Positions 42,736-51,711 of a stretch of DNA of 64,000 nucleotides are shown here, piece after piece (position 1 is the first letter of the stretch; every line of letters starts with the position of its first letter). Both the position numbers and the translations under genes were made by a program. Under the pieces are notes generated by a model. It did not search any database. It was not told the DNA's origin and saw only the letters and a list, made by a program, of their open reading frames with translations. Origin of the DNA: an uncultured bacterium (GTDB lineage Bacteria > Bacillota > Clostridia > Oscillospirales > Oscillospiraceae); the NCBI GenBank assembly GCA_947176765.1, contig CAMWRX010000004.1, positions 1 through 64,000 of the forward strand, read 5' to 3'.

Positions 42736-43718
42736 ACCTGGGCCTGCGTGATCGCCAGAACGGTTTCGGTAGGAATACCGGCGATCTCGTCACCAAAAAT
42801 CGCTTGCAGATTTCCAACCCTCATCATGCTGGCAAGCCGGGATCTTGCCGCGGCGGCGGAAAGCAGATCGGAGGCCTGCATACGCCGCTGGATTTGCTTC
42901 TCTACCGCCAGCTTCATAAACTCGGCGTGGCGGGCCATACGCAGATCCCACCAGCTTTCTTTATCGTCAGAGCCGCTCTTGGAGTAGGTAATCTCACCGC
43001 CCGCACTGGAGGAACAGGCGTTACAGATATTCCCATCCTCACCGATGGCGACGGCCTGGGACATATCCCATGTACTTCCGGGCATCATTGCCTCGTTTCG
43101 CGCTACATCAAAGGCAAACCAGGTGTCGATCTTCGCAAAAATCTCCTGGGCGTAGGCCGGGTCTTGCTCCATGCGCTCCTGCACCTTGGGGTGAATGACC
43201 ACCGCCTTGCTCCCAGGCGGGACGCTGCCCAGAGCGCGGATCTCTTTCGGAGCGGTAAACCTGCCGTCAATGGACCCGTAGAAAGGATTGGCCCCGGTGG
43301 GCTGCCAATTCTCCAGCGTTTCCTTTGCTTTGTCCCCGTCCTGGTACAACAGGTAATGGGGGTAGTCGTTCCTCGTTTTCCAATAGCCGCTGCTGGCGTC
43401 AAAGACATGATAGTGGATGTTGGGATATTTGGCTTTCAGCATCGTTTCCAGGGAAGGGGCCTCCGCTGCTTCCACGCCCTCTGTTTTAATCTGTCCGGCA
43501 GTCCGCACCGACAAATCCATCATCAGGCTTGTGGGCAGGCCCGCCATACCCATGAGGCCGCTCATGCCGGTGGTCAGCGTATCCGTTCTGCGGCCGCTGG
43601 TCTGCGCCGCCATGGCGAGAAAGCTGCTGGCTTGTGCCCCGGAATGCTTTGTCTCACGGGTTTTTGTGGGGGTGCTATATGTCTGCGTCCCATAACTCGG
43701 TTGAATCGTATTGCTCAA
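42711..43718 (-). CDS. Uncharacterised protein (DUF6033-like)
   Basis: 335 aa; conserved-looking region WFAFDVARNEAMMPGSTWDMSQAVAIGEDGNICNACSSSAG; assignment tentative. Confidence 0.6.
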   Translation of the reverse strand: MSNTIQPSYGTQTYSTPTKTRETKHSGAQASSFLAMAAQTSGRRTDTLTTGMSGLMGMAGLPTSLMMDLSVRTAGQIKTEGVEAAEAPSLETMLKAKYPNIHYHVFDASSGYWKTRNDYPHYLLYQDGDKAKETLENWQPTGANPFYGSIDGRFTAPKEIRALGSVPPGSKAVVIHPKVQERMEQDPAYAQEIFAKIDTWFAFDVARNEAMMPGSTWDMSQAVAIGEDGNICNACSSSAGGEITYSKSGSDDKESWWDLRMARHAEFMKLAVEKQIQRRMQASDLLSAAAARSRLASMMRVGNLQAIFGDEIAGIPTETVLAITQAQVWGGEAIL

Positions 43719-43732
43719 ATTGGTTCCCTCCT

Positions 43733-44242
43733 TTAGCTTCGCCGAGAGACTACCATGTGCTGGCGGCGGTATGCGTCGTTGTCCTTTTGGCGCAGCTCGC
43801 TCTCTACCTGTGCCAGTTTCGCTTCCAATCCCTTCTTTTTTGTCTCGTCCGTCTCGGAACTGATCTGCCGTTCCAACTGCTCCTTTTTCTTTTTCAGCTT
43901 TTCGATCTCGCGGTCAACCTTGTCCGTATTGCCGGTGCAGGTTTCCGCCTTTTTGCCGCCGGCCTTCTCTTTGGGCGCATCGGCGGCTTTGGGTTCCGGG
44001 TTGCCCGCGCCCTCATCCCGTTCCGGGTCGTCAAAGTAAACCTTGGGCTGGCCGTTTTCGTCCTTTCCAAGATAGTAGCGGCCGGACGGCTCCCGCTTTT
44101 CTTCCGGGACGTACTCATCCATCATGGGCTTTTGAGGGTGGGCAGGGGCGCCGCTGTCAGGCCGCTGAACGGCCGGGGCTTCTTTGACTCCGGCGGCCTG
44201 CGCCGCACTGAGGCCTAAACCGGAAATTGGTTGAATCATCAT
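43733..44242 (-). CDS. Uncharacterised coiled-coil protein
   Basis: MMIQPISGLGLSAAQAAG...DKVDREIEKLKKKKEQLERQISSETDETKKKGLEAKLAQVESELRQK; start overlaps GHKL gene stop. Confidence 0.7.
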   Translation of the reverse strand: MMIQPISGLGLSAAQAAGVKEAPAVQRPDSGAPAHPQKPMMDEYVPEEKREPSGRYYLGKDENGQPKVYFDDPERDEGAGNPEPKAADAPKEKAGGKKAETCTGNTDKVDREIEKLKKKKEQLERQISSETDETKKKGLEAKLAQVESELRQKDNDAYRRQHMVVSRRS

Positions 44243-45618
44243 GAATTGCTCCTTTCCTGCAATAAAACGGCTGCGGAAAATTCCCGCTGATCTGCTTTCA
44301 ACTCCAATTCTCCCATGTACTTCTCCGCCTCCCGGCGCACATTGGACAGGCCGATGCCGTGCATGGGAACATCCTCTTGTTTTATTGTGACAGGTAAACC
44401 GTCCTGTCCGAATACCACCTCGCCCGCGAAAGAGTTTTTGACTTCGATCAGAAAGAAACGTCCCTTCCTCTTTCCGGTCAGCGCAATAAACCGCTCCCCC
44501 TCGCTGACATTTACACAAGCCTCCACCGCGTTTTGCAGAAGGTTTTGCAGGATGATGCCCACGTCAAAGGCGTCATAGGCCCCCGGATCCGGGTAATGGA
44601 ACTCCGCCTGGAAACGGATGCCCAGGTCAAGGCTCCGCCGCCGTGTGTCGTTGACGATCACATCCGTGACTGGGTTTCCCGTCTGGAGCGTCAGTTCAAA
44701 GCCGCTCATGCTCTCGTCCATTTTGGCAATATAGTCGTCCAGGCTGGCGTATTCGCCGCGACCGGCCAAGCCCTTGATGTTGGTCATGTGGCCCCGCATT
44801 TCATGTTTCAGTTGACGGATGCGGGTATAGAACTGCTCCGCCTCGTGGATGCGTGCCCGGATCGCCTGTGTCTGCTGGCACTCAACGTAGTGGGTGGCCT
44901 GTTCCTCTTTCAGCGCCGCCATGCGCTGCTGGAAGACTACCGCCAGATAGGCCCCTCCATAAAACTGCAGGGCCAGCACCGGCACCACCGCTAAAAACGC
45001 CGGGTGCCGCTCGTAGAGCAGGAGAAAGACCCCGTCCTTGAACTCAAGCCACAGCCGGGAGACGATCTGCCCAAACAGGATACCCGCCGCCGGAATCAGG
45101 CTGAGATAGCACAGCTCCCAGCCGTGAAGCGGCATTTTTTGTTTTTGCATCTGCCGCTGGAGGGCGTACAGCATGACCGCCATCAGGGCAATATTTGCCA
45201 GCATGAACAGTGTCATCAGAACGGCGGCGCGGAGATAGATGACCTCCGGCGGCTGGTTGGGGGAGGGGCGCAGACGGTCCAGGAGGAAATAGGGGCTTTC
45301 CGTGATCAGCCCGCCGGATGTCCGGGTATTCCAGTAGAAAATGGCCAGCAGAAACGCCATCGGGCGCTTCAAGCTCAGCACCTTAGAGGCCGCTGTCAGG
45401 GTGACCGTCAGCACCAAACCGGAGAACCCCTGGGGAATGGCTGGATGGAGCGCGAACGGGACGGAGAGCAGATAGAACACGAAGATCAGGGCCAGTCTCC
45501 ACCGCCGTCCCCGCGACCGCAGGAACGGGCGCAGGAACAGGGCCAGGCAGGCGGCGTAGAGCAGTTCGGAAACAATGCCGAACACGTCGTTGAACACAAT
45601 GAATCCCGCTTCACTCAC
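44239..45618 (-). CDS. GHKL sensor histidine kinase (AgrC/VirS-like)
   Basis: N-terminal TM region; IRQLKHEMRGHMTNIKGLAGRGEY; LQNLLQNAVEACV; HGIGLSNVRREAEKY. Confidence 0.92.
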   Translation of the reverse strand: MSEAGFIVFNDVFGIVSELLYAACLALFLRPFLRSRGRRWRLALIFVFYLLSVPFALHPAIPQGFSGLVLTVTLTAASKVLSLKRPMAFLLAIFYWNTRTSGGLITESPYFLLDRLRPSPNQPPEVIYLRAAVLMTLFMLANIALMAVMLYALQRQMQKQKMPLHGWELCYLSLIPAAGILFGQIVSRLWLEFKDGVFLLLYERHPAFLAVVPVLALQFYGGAYLAVVFQQRMAALKEEQATHYVECQQTQAIRARIHEAEQFYTRIRQLKHEMRGHMTNIKGLAGRGEYASLDDYIAKMDESMSGFELTLQTGNPVTDVIVNDTRRRSLDLGIRFQAEFHYPDPGAYDAFDVGIILQNLLQNAVEACVNVSEGERFIALTGKRKGRFFLIEVKNSFAGEVVFGQDGLPVTIKQEDVPMHGIGLSNVRREAEKYMGELELKADQREFSAAVLLQERSNS

Positions 45619-46340
45619 AGGCCGCCGCCCCCTTTCAGGAAGCGGAGATACGCCTTTACAAAGTCCTGATACTTATACTTTGAGAGCAACAGCGTTTCCC
45701 CGTTTGTCAGCGTCACTTCTGCTTTGCTGTACCCATCCACATAGGAGAGGTTGACCAGATAGCCCTTGTGGATGCGGAAAAACTGATTTTGCAGTTCCAG
45801 CTCCAAATCCCGGATTTTTGCGTAGCAGGCAAATTCACCGTCCAGCAAATGCAAAATGACCTTGTGATCGCTGCTTTCGATGTAGCAGATGCTGTCCAGC
45901 GGTACGGTCTTGCTGGTGTTGGCGGATTGGAGCGTCAGCACACGTCCTTTCTGCGGGTTTTCCCGGCGAGCCTGTATCTGCTCCACCGCGCGGGCAAAGA
46001 CCTGGGCAAACTTTTCCTCGTCCACCGGCTTCAGCAGGTAATAGAACGCACCCACGTCAAAGGCGTCGAACACATACCGCTCATAGCCGGTCACAAAGAT
46101 AATGACCGGCTGTGCCCTAAAAGTCTGTTCCCTGATTTTTCGCGCCAGGGCCATACCGTCCGGGCGGTCGGGGGCCAGCTCTATGTCCAAAAAGAGCAGG
46201 TCGATTTCCCGGTGATCCGCAAGGCACTCACCGGCGGAGGCGTACTCCACGATCTCGCAGGGGCAGGACTGTGCCCGGATCAAGGACGAGAGATAGGCTC
46301 GGATATTTGCTTCATCATCACAAATCGCTATTTTTATCAT
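45615..46340 (-). CDS. LytTR-family response regulator
   Basis: REC domain MIKIAICDDEANIRAYLSSLI..DLLFLDIEL and LytTR domain DSICYIESSDHKVILHLLDGEFACYAKIRDLE. Confidence 0.95.
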   Translation of the reverse strand: MIKIAICDDEANIRAYLSSLIRAQSCPCEIVEYASAGECLADHREIDLLFLDIELAPDRPDGMALARKIREQTFRAQPVIIFVTGYERYVFDAFDVGAFYYLLKPVDEEKFAQVFARAVEQIQARRENPQKGRVLTLQSANTSKTVPLDSICYIESSDHKVILHLLDGEFACYAKIRDLELELQNQFFRIHKGYLVNLSYVDGYSKAEVTLTNGETLLLSKYKYQDFVKAYLRFLKGGGGL

Positions 46341-46402
46341 GGTAATCTTCCTCTATGTGCTTATTCGTTCAAATGGGTGCTGAAATAAAGGCGGTTGACG
46401 TG

Positions 46403-46496
46403 ACTGGACGATTTGACACCGCAACTGGACAGCGCAGAGCATTTTCACAGTGCACTTTTCTGCCGGTTGTGCTATAATGTGTGAAAGCTGTCCAGT
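46403..46496. promoter_or_regulatory. Candidate LytTR-type operator: ACTGGAC repeats around a promoter
   Basis: ACTGGAC at 46403 and 46424 (21-bp period), inverted CTGTCCAGT at 46488; TATAAT at 46473. Confidence 0.5.
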
Positions 46497-46532
46497 GGCA
46501 GGGGTACGTCCTGTGCCATTATAGGAGGAATT

Positions 46533-47021
46533 ATGGAAAATAGCAATTTGGAATTTGCCTGCATCGGACTGGGAAATGGCGGTATATTCCCGGCAGAAAA
46601 TACCGGGCGCGGATTGGACGTCTCGCCGGAGTTTGTCATCAAAAATTTATCACCCAATGCACAGACAATCGCAATCACGCTGGAAGATTTAAGCCACCCC
46701 ATCAAAAACTTCACACATTGGATTATCTGGAATATCCCAGCGAGGGACAGGATTATGGGCAAGATTCCCGCCGGTGCAAACGTCCCTGGAATGAGTGGAG
46801 TCCGCCAGGGCATCGGCTATGGCCTCCACAAATATGCGGGGCCTAAACCGCCAAGGGGCAAAACCCATACATACCGCTTTACCGTTTATACTTTGGACTG
46901 CAAAATTGAATTGAGTGCCCATTCCACGAAAAGGGCATTTTTGAAAAAAGCCGAAAGTCATATACTCCAAAAGGGAAGTATCATTGGTCGTTTTGAAGGA
47001 GAAACATCATGTACGAACTGA
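46533..47021 (+). CDS. YbhB/YbcL (PEBP) family protein
   Basis: FTHWIIWNIPARDRIMGKIPAG...GYGLHKYAGPKPPRGKTHTYRFTVYTLD. Confidence 0.92.
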   Translation: MENSNLEFACIGLGNGGIFPAENTGRGLDVSPEFVIKNLSPNAQTIAITLEDLSHPIKNFTHWIIWNIPARDRIMGKIPAGANVPGMSGVRQGIGYGLHKYAGPKPPRGKTHTYRFTVYTLDCKIELSAHSTKRAFLKKAESHILQKGSIIGRFEGETSCTN

Positions 47022-47887
47022 TCCAAGTTTCGGAACGGAATTACTACATCCAAAGTCCGGCCAAAATCGGGCTGGTGAAGCTGAATGAGCAGGACGTCTG
47101 CCTGATCGACAGCGGCAACGATAAGGACGCGGGGCGCAAAGTCCGTCAGATTCTCAATGCCAACGGATGGCGGCTCACCGCTATCTACAACACCCACTCC
47201 AATGCCGACCACATCGGCGGCAACAAATATTTGCAGGGCCAGACCGGGTGCAGAATCTACGCGCCGGGGATTGACTGCGCCTTTACCCGTCACCCCGTCC
47301 TGGAGCCGTCCTTTTTATATGGCGGCTATCCTTGTAAGGAGCTGCGGCACAAATTCCTCATGGCCCAGGAGAGCGACGCCCAGGAGCTGATCCAGGAATC
47401 TATGCCGGAGGGCTTTGAGATCATCCCCCTGCCGGGGCATTTCTTTGATATGGTGGGCTTTCGGACACCTGATGATGTGGTCTATCTGGCGGACTGCCTG
47501 TCCAGCCGGGAAACATTGGACAAGTATCAGATCGGCTTTATCTATGATGTTGCCGCCTATCTGAACACGCTGGAGATGGTCAAATCCCTGCGGGCAAACA
47601 TGTTCATCCCGGCCCATGCCGCGGCCTCCGAGGATATAGCCGACCTCGCTCAGTATAACATCGACAAAGTGCTGGAAATTGCGGACAAGATCACCGGCAT
47701 CTGTCAGGAGCCGCTTTGTTTTGAAGCGATCCTGCAAAAGCTGTTTGCGGACTACGGGCTGACAATGAATTTTGAGCAATACGTTTTGGTGGGCAGCACC
47801 GTCCGCTCCTATCTGGCATGGCTGAAAGACAAGCAGGCTGTCACGGCCTTGTTTGAAAATAATACGTTGCTCTGGCATCAAGCATAA
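47009..47887 (+). CDS. MBL-fold metallohydrolase
   Basis: NTHSNADHIGGNKYLQ; DVVYLADCLSS; FIPAHAA. Confidence 0.92.
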   Translation: MYELIQVSERNYYIQSPAKIGLVKLNEQDVCLIDSGNDKDAGRKVRQILNANGWRLTAIYNTHSNADHIGGNKYLQGQTGCRIYAPGIDCAFTRHPVLEPSFLYGGYPCKELRHKFLMAQESDAQELIQESMPEGFEIIPLPGHFFDMVGFRTPDDVVYLADCLSSRETLDKYQIGFIYDVAAYLNTLEMVKSLRANMFIPAHAAASEDIADLAQYNIDKVLEIADKITGICQEPLCFEAILQKLFADYGLTMNFEQYVLVGSTVRSYLAWLKDKQAVTALFENNTLLWHQA

Positions 47888-47931
47888 AACAGCGGCGCAG
47901 GGATTGGCTGACCGACTCCTGCGCTGTTTTC

Positions 47932-48855
47932 TTGCTGTGCGTAAAAATGAAGATATTTTACAAGCCAACAGAATCCCCCGACTGGTATAATTGGGCGGAC
48001 AAGGGGGTGCACCGCATGAAAAAAGAAGTACGAACAATAGTCTATGATGAAGAACTTCGCATTGAGGCTTACCGTTTTGAGGGAATTGTGCAGCCTTTCC
48101 CGAACCATTTCCACGAATATTATGTGATTGGCTTTATTGAGGGTGGGGAGCGTGCTTTGTCCTGCAAAGATCAGGAGTACACCGTCACAACGGGCGATGT
48201 CCTCTTGTTCAACCCCGGCGATAACCACGCCTGTGTCCAAAGCGACGATGGCACGCTGGACTATCGGGGGATCAACATCACGAAAGAGGTCATGCTTGAC
48301 TTAGCGGAGGAAGTCACGGGCAGGCGGGAGCTGCCCGGATTTTCCCGTAGCGTGATCGCTGATGAAGAAGTCACCTGCTGTCTGCGTCCGCTCCATGAGT
48401 TGGTCATGAAAGGTTCCAACGAGTTCGGGAAAGAAGAAAGCTTACTGCTCTTAATTTCGCGGCTGTCTCAGCAATACGGTCAGCCCTTTGAACGCTGTAT
48501 CCCGGAGTGCCGGGAGGAAATCGAAAAAGTCTGTGCCTTTATGGAACAGCATTACACCGAGCGCATTGATTTAGACCAGATTTGCCGCTGTGCAGGGTTG
48601 AGCAAATCCACCTTGCTCCGGGCCTTTGCGAAGTCAAAGGGCGTCACGCCGTACAGTTACCTGGAAAACATTCGCATCGGCAAAGCCAGGAAACTGCTGG
48701 AGCAGGGTGTTCCTCCCGTTGAGACGGCGCTGCAAACCGGCTTTTCCGATCAGAGTCATTTCACCAACTATTTCAACCGATTTATCGGACTGTCCCCAGG
48801 CAATTACCGCAGTATCTTTACAGGGCAATCGGAGACAGGGTCAAACGATTCTTGA
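47932..48855 (+). CDS. AraC-family transcriptional regulator (cupin + HTH)
   Basis: DLDQICRCAGLSKSTLLRAFAKSKGVTPYSYLENIRIGKARKLLEQG...TGFSDQSHFTNYFNRFIGLSPGNYR; likely start about 48016. Confidence 0.92.
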   Translation: MLCVKMKIFYKPTESPDWYNWADKGVHRMKKEVRTIVYDEELRIEAYRFEGIVQPFPNHFHEYYVIGFIEGGERALSCKDQEYTVTTGDVLLFNPGDNHACVQSDDGTLDYRGINITKEVMLDLAEEVTGRRELPGFSRSVIADEEVTCCLRPLHELVMKGSNEFGKEESLLLLISRLSQQYGQPFERCIPECREEIEKVCAFMEQHYTERIDLDQICRCAGLSKSTLLRAFAKSKGVTPYSYLENIRIGKARKLLEQGVPPVETALQTGFSDQSHFTNYFNRFIGLSPGNYRSIFTGQSETGSNDS

Positions 48856-49295
48856 GAAAGAGGAGAAGCAAAATGGACTGGCAAAATGAAAAATGTGTCA
48901 TGGTCATTGACGAGAGCCTTCCGCTGGGCCTGATCGCAAATACGGCGGCAATCATGGGCATCACCCTGGGGAAGAAAATGCCGGAGGTGGTAGGGGCCGA
49001 TGTGACCGACCAGAGCGGAAACGAGCATCTTGGAATTATCGAATTTCCCGTGCCGATCCTGCGGGGTTCGCCAGAGATCATCAAACAGATACGGGAAAAG
49101 CTGTACCAGCCGGATTTCCAAGATTTGACCGTTGTGGACTTCTCCGATCTGGCCCAGGGCTGCAAAACCTACGACGAGTTTATTGAGAAGATGGGACACG
49201 TTCCCGAAAGCACTTTGCAATATTTTGGTGTTGCCATCTGTGGTGCGAAGAAAAAGGTCAACAAGCTCACGGGCAGTATGCCGCTGTTGAGATAA
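48852..49295 (+). CDS. DUF2000-family protein
   Basis: KCVMVIDESLPLGLIANTAAIMGITLGKKMPEVVGADVTDQSGN. Confidence 0.85.
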   Translation: MRKRRSKMDWQNEKCVMVIDESLPLGLIANTAAIMGITLGKKMPEVVGADVTDQSGNEHLGIIEFPVPILRGSPEIIKQIREKLYQPDFQDLTVVDFSDLAQGCKTYDEFIEKMGHVPESTLQYFGVAICGAKKKVNKLTGSMPLLR

Positions 49296-49306
49296 TCATT
49301 TTGAAT

Positions 49307-49347
49307 AGGGCCAAAAGGACAAGTCTGGGACTTATCCTTTTGGCCCT
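49307..49347 (+). terminator. Terminator-like stem-loop
   Basis: AGGGCCAAAAGGA...TCCTTTTGGCCCTTTC. Confidence 0.65.
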
Positions 49348-49374
49348 TTCATAAACGATTGCGGTGGCCCGTCA

Positions 49375-49511
49375 TGGATAGCGCTGGAATGGTGGAGACG
49401 GTTCTGCTTTGAGATATGGATATGGGAAAGTGGATGGGGTGGAGGGGTATTGATTTGGGGAAACTGTGCAAATTTGAGAAGGGTCAATTTGAGAAGCAAA
49501 ACGCCGCAAAC
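49375..49511. repeat. Right copy of imperfect direct repeat flanking about 12 kb
   Basis: Core GCAAATTTGAGAAGGGTCAATTTGAGAAGCAAAACGCCGCAAAC 49468-49511. Confidence 0.75.
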
Positions 49512-49999
49512 TGTAAAACAATTGGTGCATTTTGATTCGTGACTTATGGTATCCTTATGTATAAAATGGCAAAATGCGTTTTCCTGTATTATATTTTACT
49601 GTTGGAAAACTGTAGTTTCACAGGGATAGCATGATACTTGGATAGTTCTTTTTGGCTATTGCATTTTCCAGATATTTCGCTTCAATAGCATATAAACACA
49701 GGGGTTTATCTTGCATATAGGCAAAATATATGCTATAGTATAAAGAAATATAGTTATCCCGTTAAGTCAACTGACCAGATATTTCAACAGTTGGAGTCGG
49801 CCGATCCAATTGTGTGGAGCCAAAAGAATATTGGCTGAAGTGAGCGCAAAACTTGTCCAGATACAGCTGAAGATTCGTTGCATTGCTGCAACCCATTTGT
49901 CAGCCGGTATATATGGCGACTGATGTATTTAGAAGCGATATGTCCGACTTTAAAGAATTTTTTGATGGAATTTTTGTGTAGTATATTTATTTGAGCAAG

Positions 50000-50206
50000 A
50001 TGGTAAAACTATGCCCATTAGTTAGATGAAGCTTTTGGATTTCACTAGTTGAAAGACAGATAACAATGGCACAATTTAGAAGGAGTGCCAGCCTTTCCCC
50101 TCCTACACTGACAAAGCCCAATAAAAATGAGTATGTATCAATAGAGATACTTACTCGTATATGCAGTGTTCTTAACTGTGACATCGGAGATATTAGTAGA
50201 AATTGA
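50000..50206 (+). pseudogene. Degenerate Cro/CI (YozG-like) HTH regulator
   Basis: In-frame reading MVKLCPLVR*SFWISLVERQITMAQFRRSASLSPPTLTKPNKNEYVSIEILTRICSVLNCDIGDISRN*; ending typical of small Cro-like regulators, interrupted by TGA at 50027. Confidence 0.6.
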
Positions 50207-50232
50207 GAAGTAAGTAAATTCGAGGTGTGGAT

Positions 50233-51684
50233 ATGGCATCCCTTATTGATAGCCCTCATATAAAAGAAAAGTGTCAAATATTTACTCCGGCAGATATTGT
50301 AGCACAAATGCTGGACTTAGCGGGCTATGGCGAAAAATTGTTTGGAAAAACTGTTTTGGAAAATTCTTGCGGGAATGGAGAGTTCCTGGTTCAAATTGTT
50401 GAACGCTACATTGAAAGTGCTATACGGGAAGGAGTTTCCCGCAAGGATATACAGAAGGGATTAGAACATGATATTGTTGCCTATGAAATAGATGAGGAAT
50501 TGATTGGCATTTGTAAAGTGCGTTTAGATGCAGTAGCTCTAAAATATGATATGTTGGATGTTGATTGGAATATTTGCTGTGATAATTTTTTGGCTGAAAA
50601 GGTCGCTGGCCAGTATAATTACATAATTGGAAATCCACCATATATTGCATACCCTGACCTGCCAGAGAATGAGCGAAGAGAGATTAGGGCCCTTTTTTCG
50701 ACGTGTAAAAAAGGAAAATTTGACTATAGTTATGCATTTATTGAAAAGTCATTCGAAATGTTAACGGTTGGTGGTAAGCTGGTATATATAATTCCAAGCA
50801 ATATCTTTAAAAATGTTTTCGCAGAAGAACTACGGAAATTGATAAAAAATGACTTGAAAACAGTCATTGATTTTCCGCAGGATCAGATTTTTTCAGGGGT
50901 ATTGGTTTCTCCGGCCATAATTTTGGTGGAAAAGGGGAGCAGTGGGGATAGGTTGATTTACTCTAAAACCATGGGAAAAGAAACAAAAACTGAACTTATT
51001 TCGAAGGAAAGGTTTGAGGGAAAATGGATTTTTGAGACTGTTGACACACTTGGCACACGTTTAGGGGAGTATTTCAAGGTATCAAATTCAATCGCGACGC
51101 TCTGCAATCCGGTTTTTGTTTTAAAGGATGGTTATTTTGATGCAGGTTATTATTGCATTGAAAATGACAGGATAGAAACCGCAATTTTGAGAAAAACAAC
51201 CGGCCCAAAGAGCAAGCGATATAGGAAGGGAAAAGAAGAATATATTATCTTTCCCTATTATTATGATAACGATGGGAATCTTCTTCACTACACCGAAGAA
51301 GAGATGCAAAGACTTTTTCCCTGTGCAATGCAGTATCTTGAAAAGCACAGATCGAAACTTGATAAGCGGAAGTCGGATGAATCTGCTGAATGGTTCGAGT
51401 ATGGCAGATCACAGGCTTTGCGAGACGCAAACCGAAGGATGATTATGGTATCTTCCGTAATTTCGGAAGATACCAAGGCATATTTGCTTGACAAGGGAGA
51501 GCTCCCCTATGCGGGATTATACATTATTCCTACTGGGACAATATCGCTTGAAGATATTTTGAAGGAGTTGAACTCAAGCGCGTTTAAAAAATATATTTCT
51601 CGTGTTGGCGTAAGCGTAAGCGGATCATCTAAGAGAATTACAACAAAAGATATTGAAAACTACGTTTTTACTTCAGCATTTTAA
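50233..51684 (+). CDS. N6-adenine DNA methyltransferase (Eco57I/TaqI-like)
   Basis: VLENSCGNGEFLVQIVERYI and NPPYIAYPDLPENERREIRALF; C-terminal specificity-like region; start 50227 or 50233. Confidence 0.92.
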   Translation: MASLIDSPHIKEKCQIFTPADIVAQMLDLAGYGEKLFGKTVLENSCGNGEFLVQIVERYIESAIREGVSRKDIQKGLEHDIVAYEIDEELIGICKVRLDAVALKYDMLDVDWNICCDNFLAEKVAGQYNYIIGNPPYIAYPDLPENERREIRALFSTCKKGKFDYSYAFIEKSFEMLTVGGKLVYIIPSNIFKNVFAEELRKLIKNDLKTVIDFPQDQIFSGVLVSPAIILVEKGSSGDRLIYSKTMGKETKTELISKERFEGKWIFETVDTLGTRLGEYFKVSNSIATLCNPVFVLKDGYFDAGYYCIENDRIETAILRKTTGPKSKRYRKGKEEYIIFPYYYDNDGNLLHYTEEEMQRLFPCAMQYLEKHRSKLDKRKSDESAEWFEYGRSQALRDANRRMIMVSSVISEDTKAYLLDKGELPYAGLYIIPTGTISLEDILKELNSSAFKKYISRVGVSVSGSSKRITTKDIENYVFTSAF

Positions 51685-51711
51685 TAAGATGTAGGAATTG
51701 GGGACGGTGGC

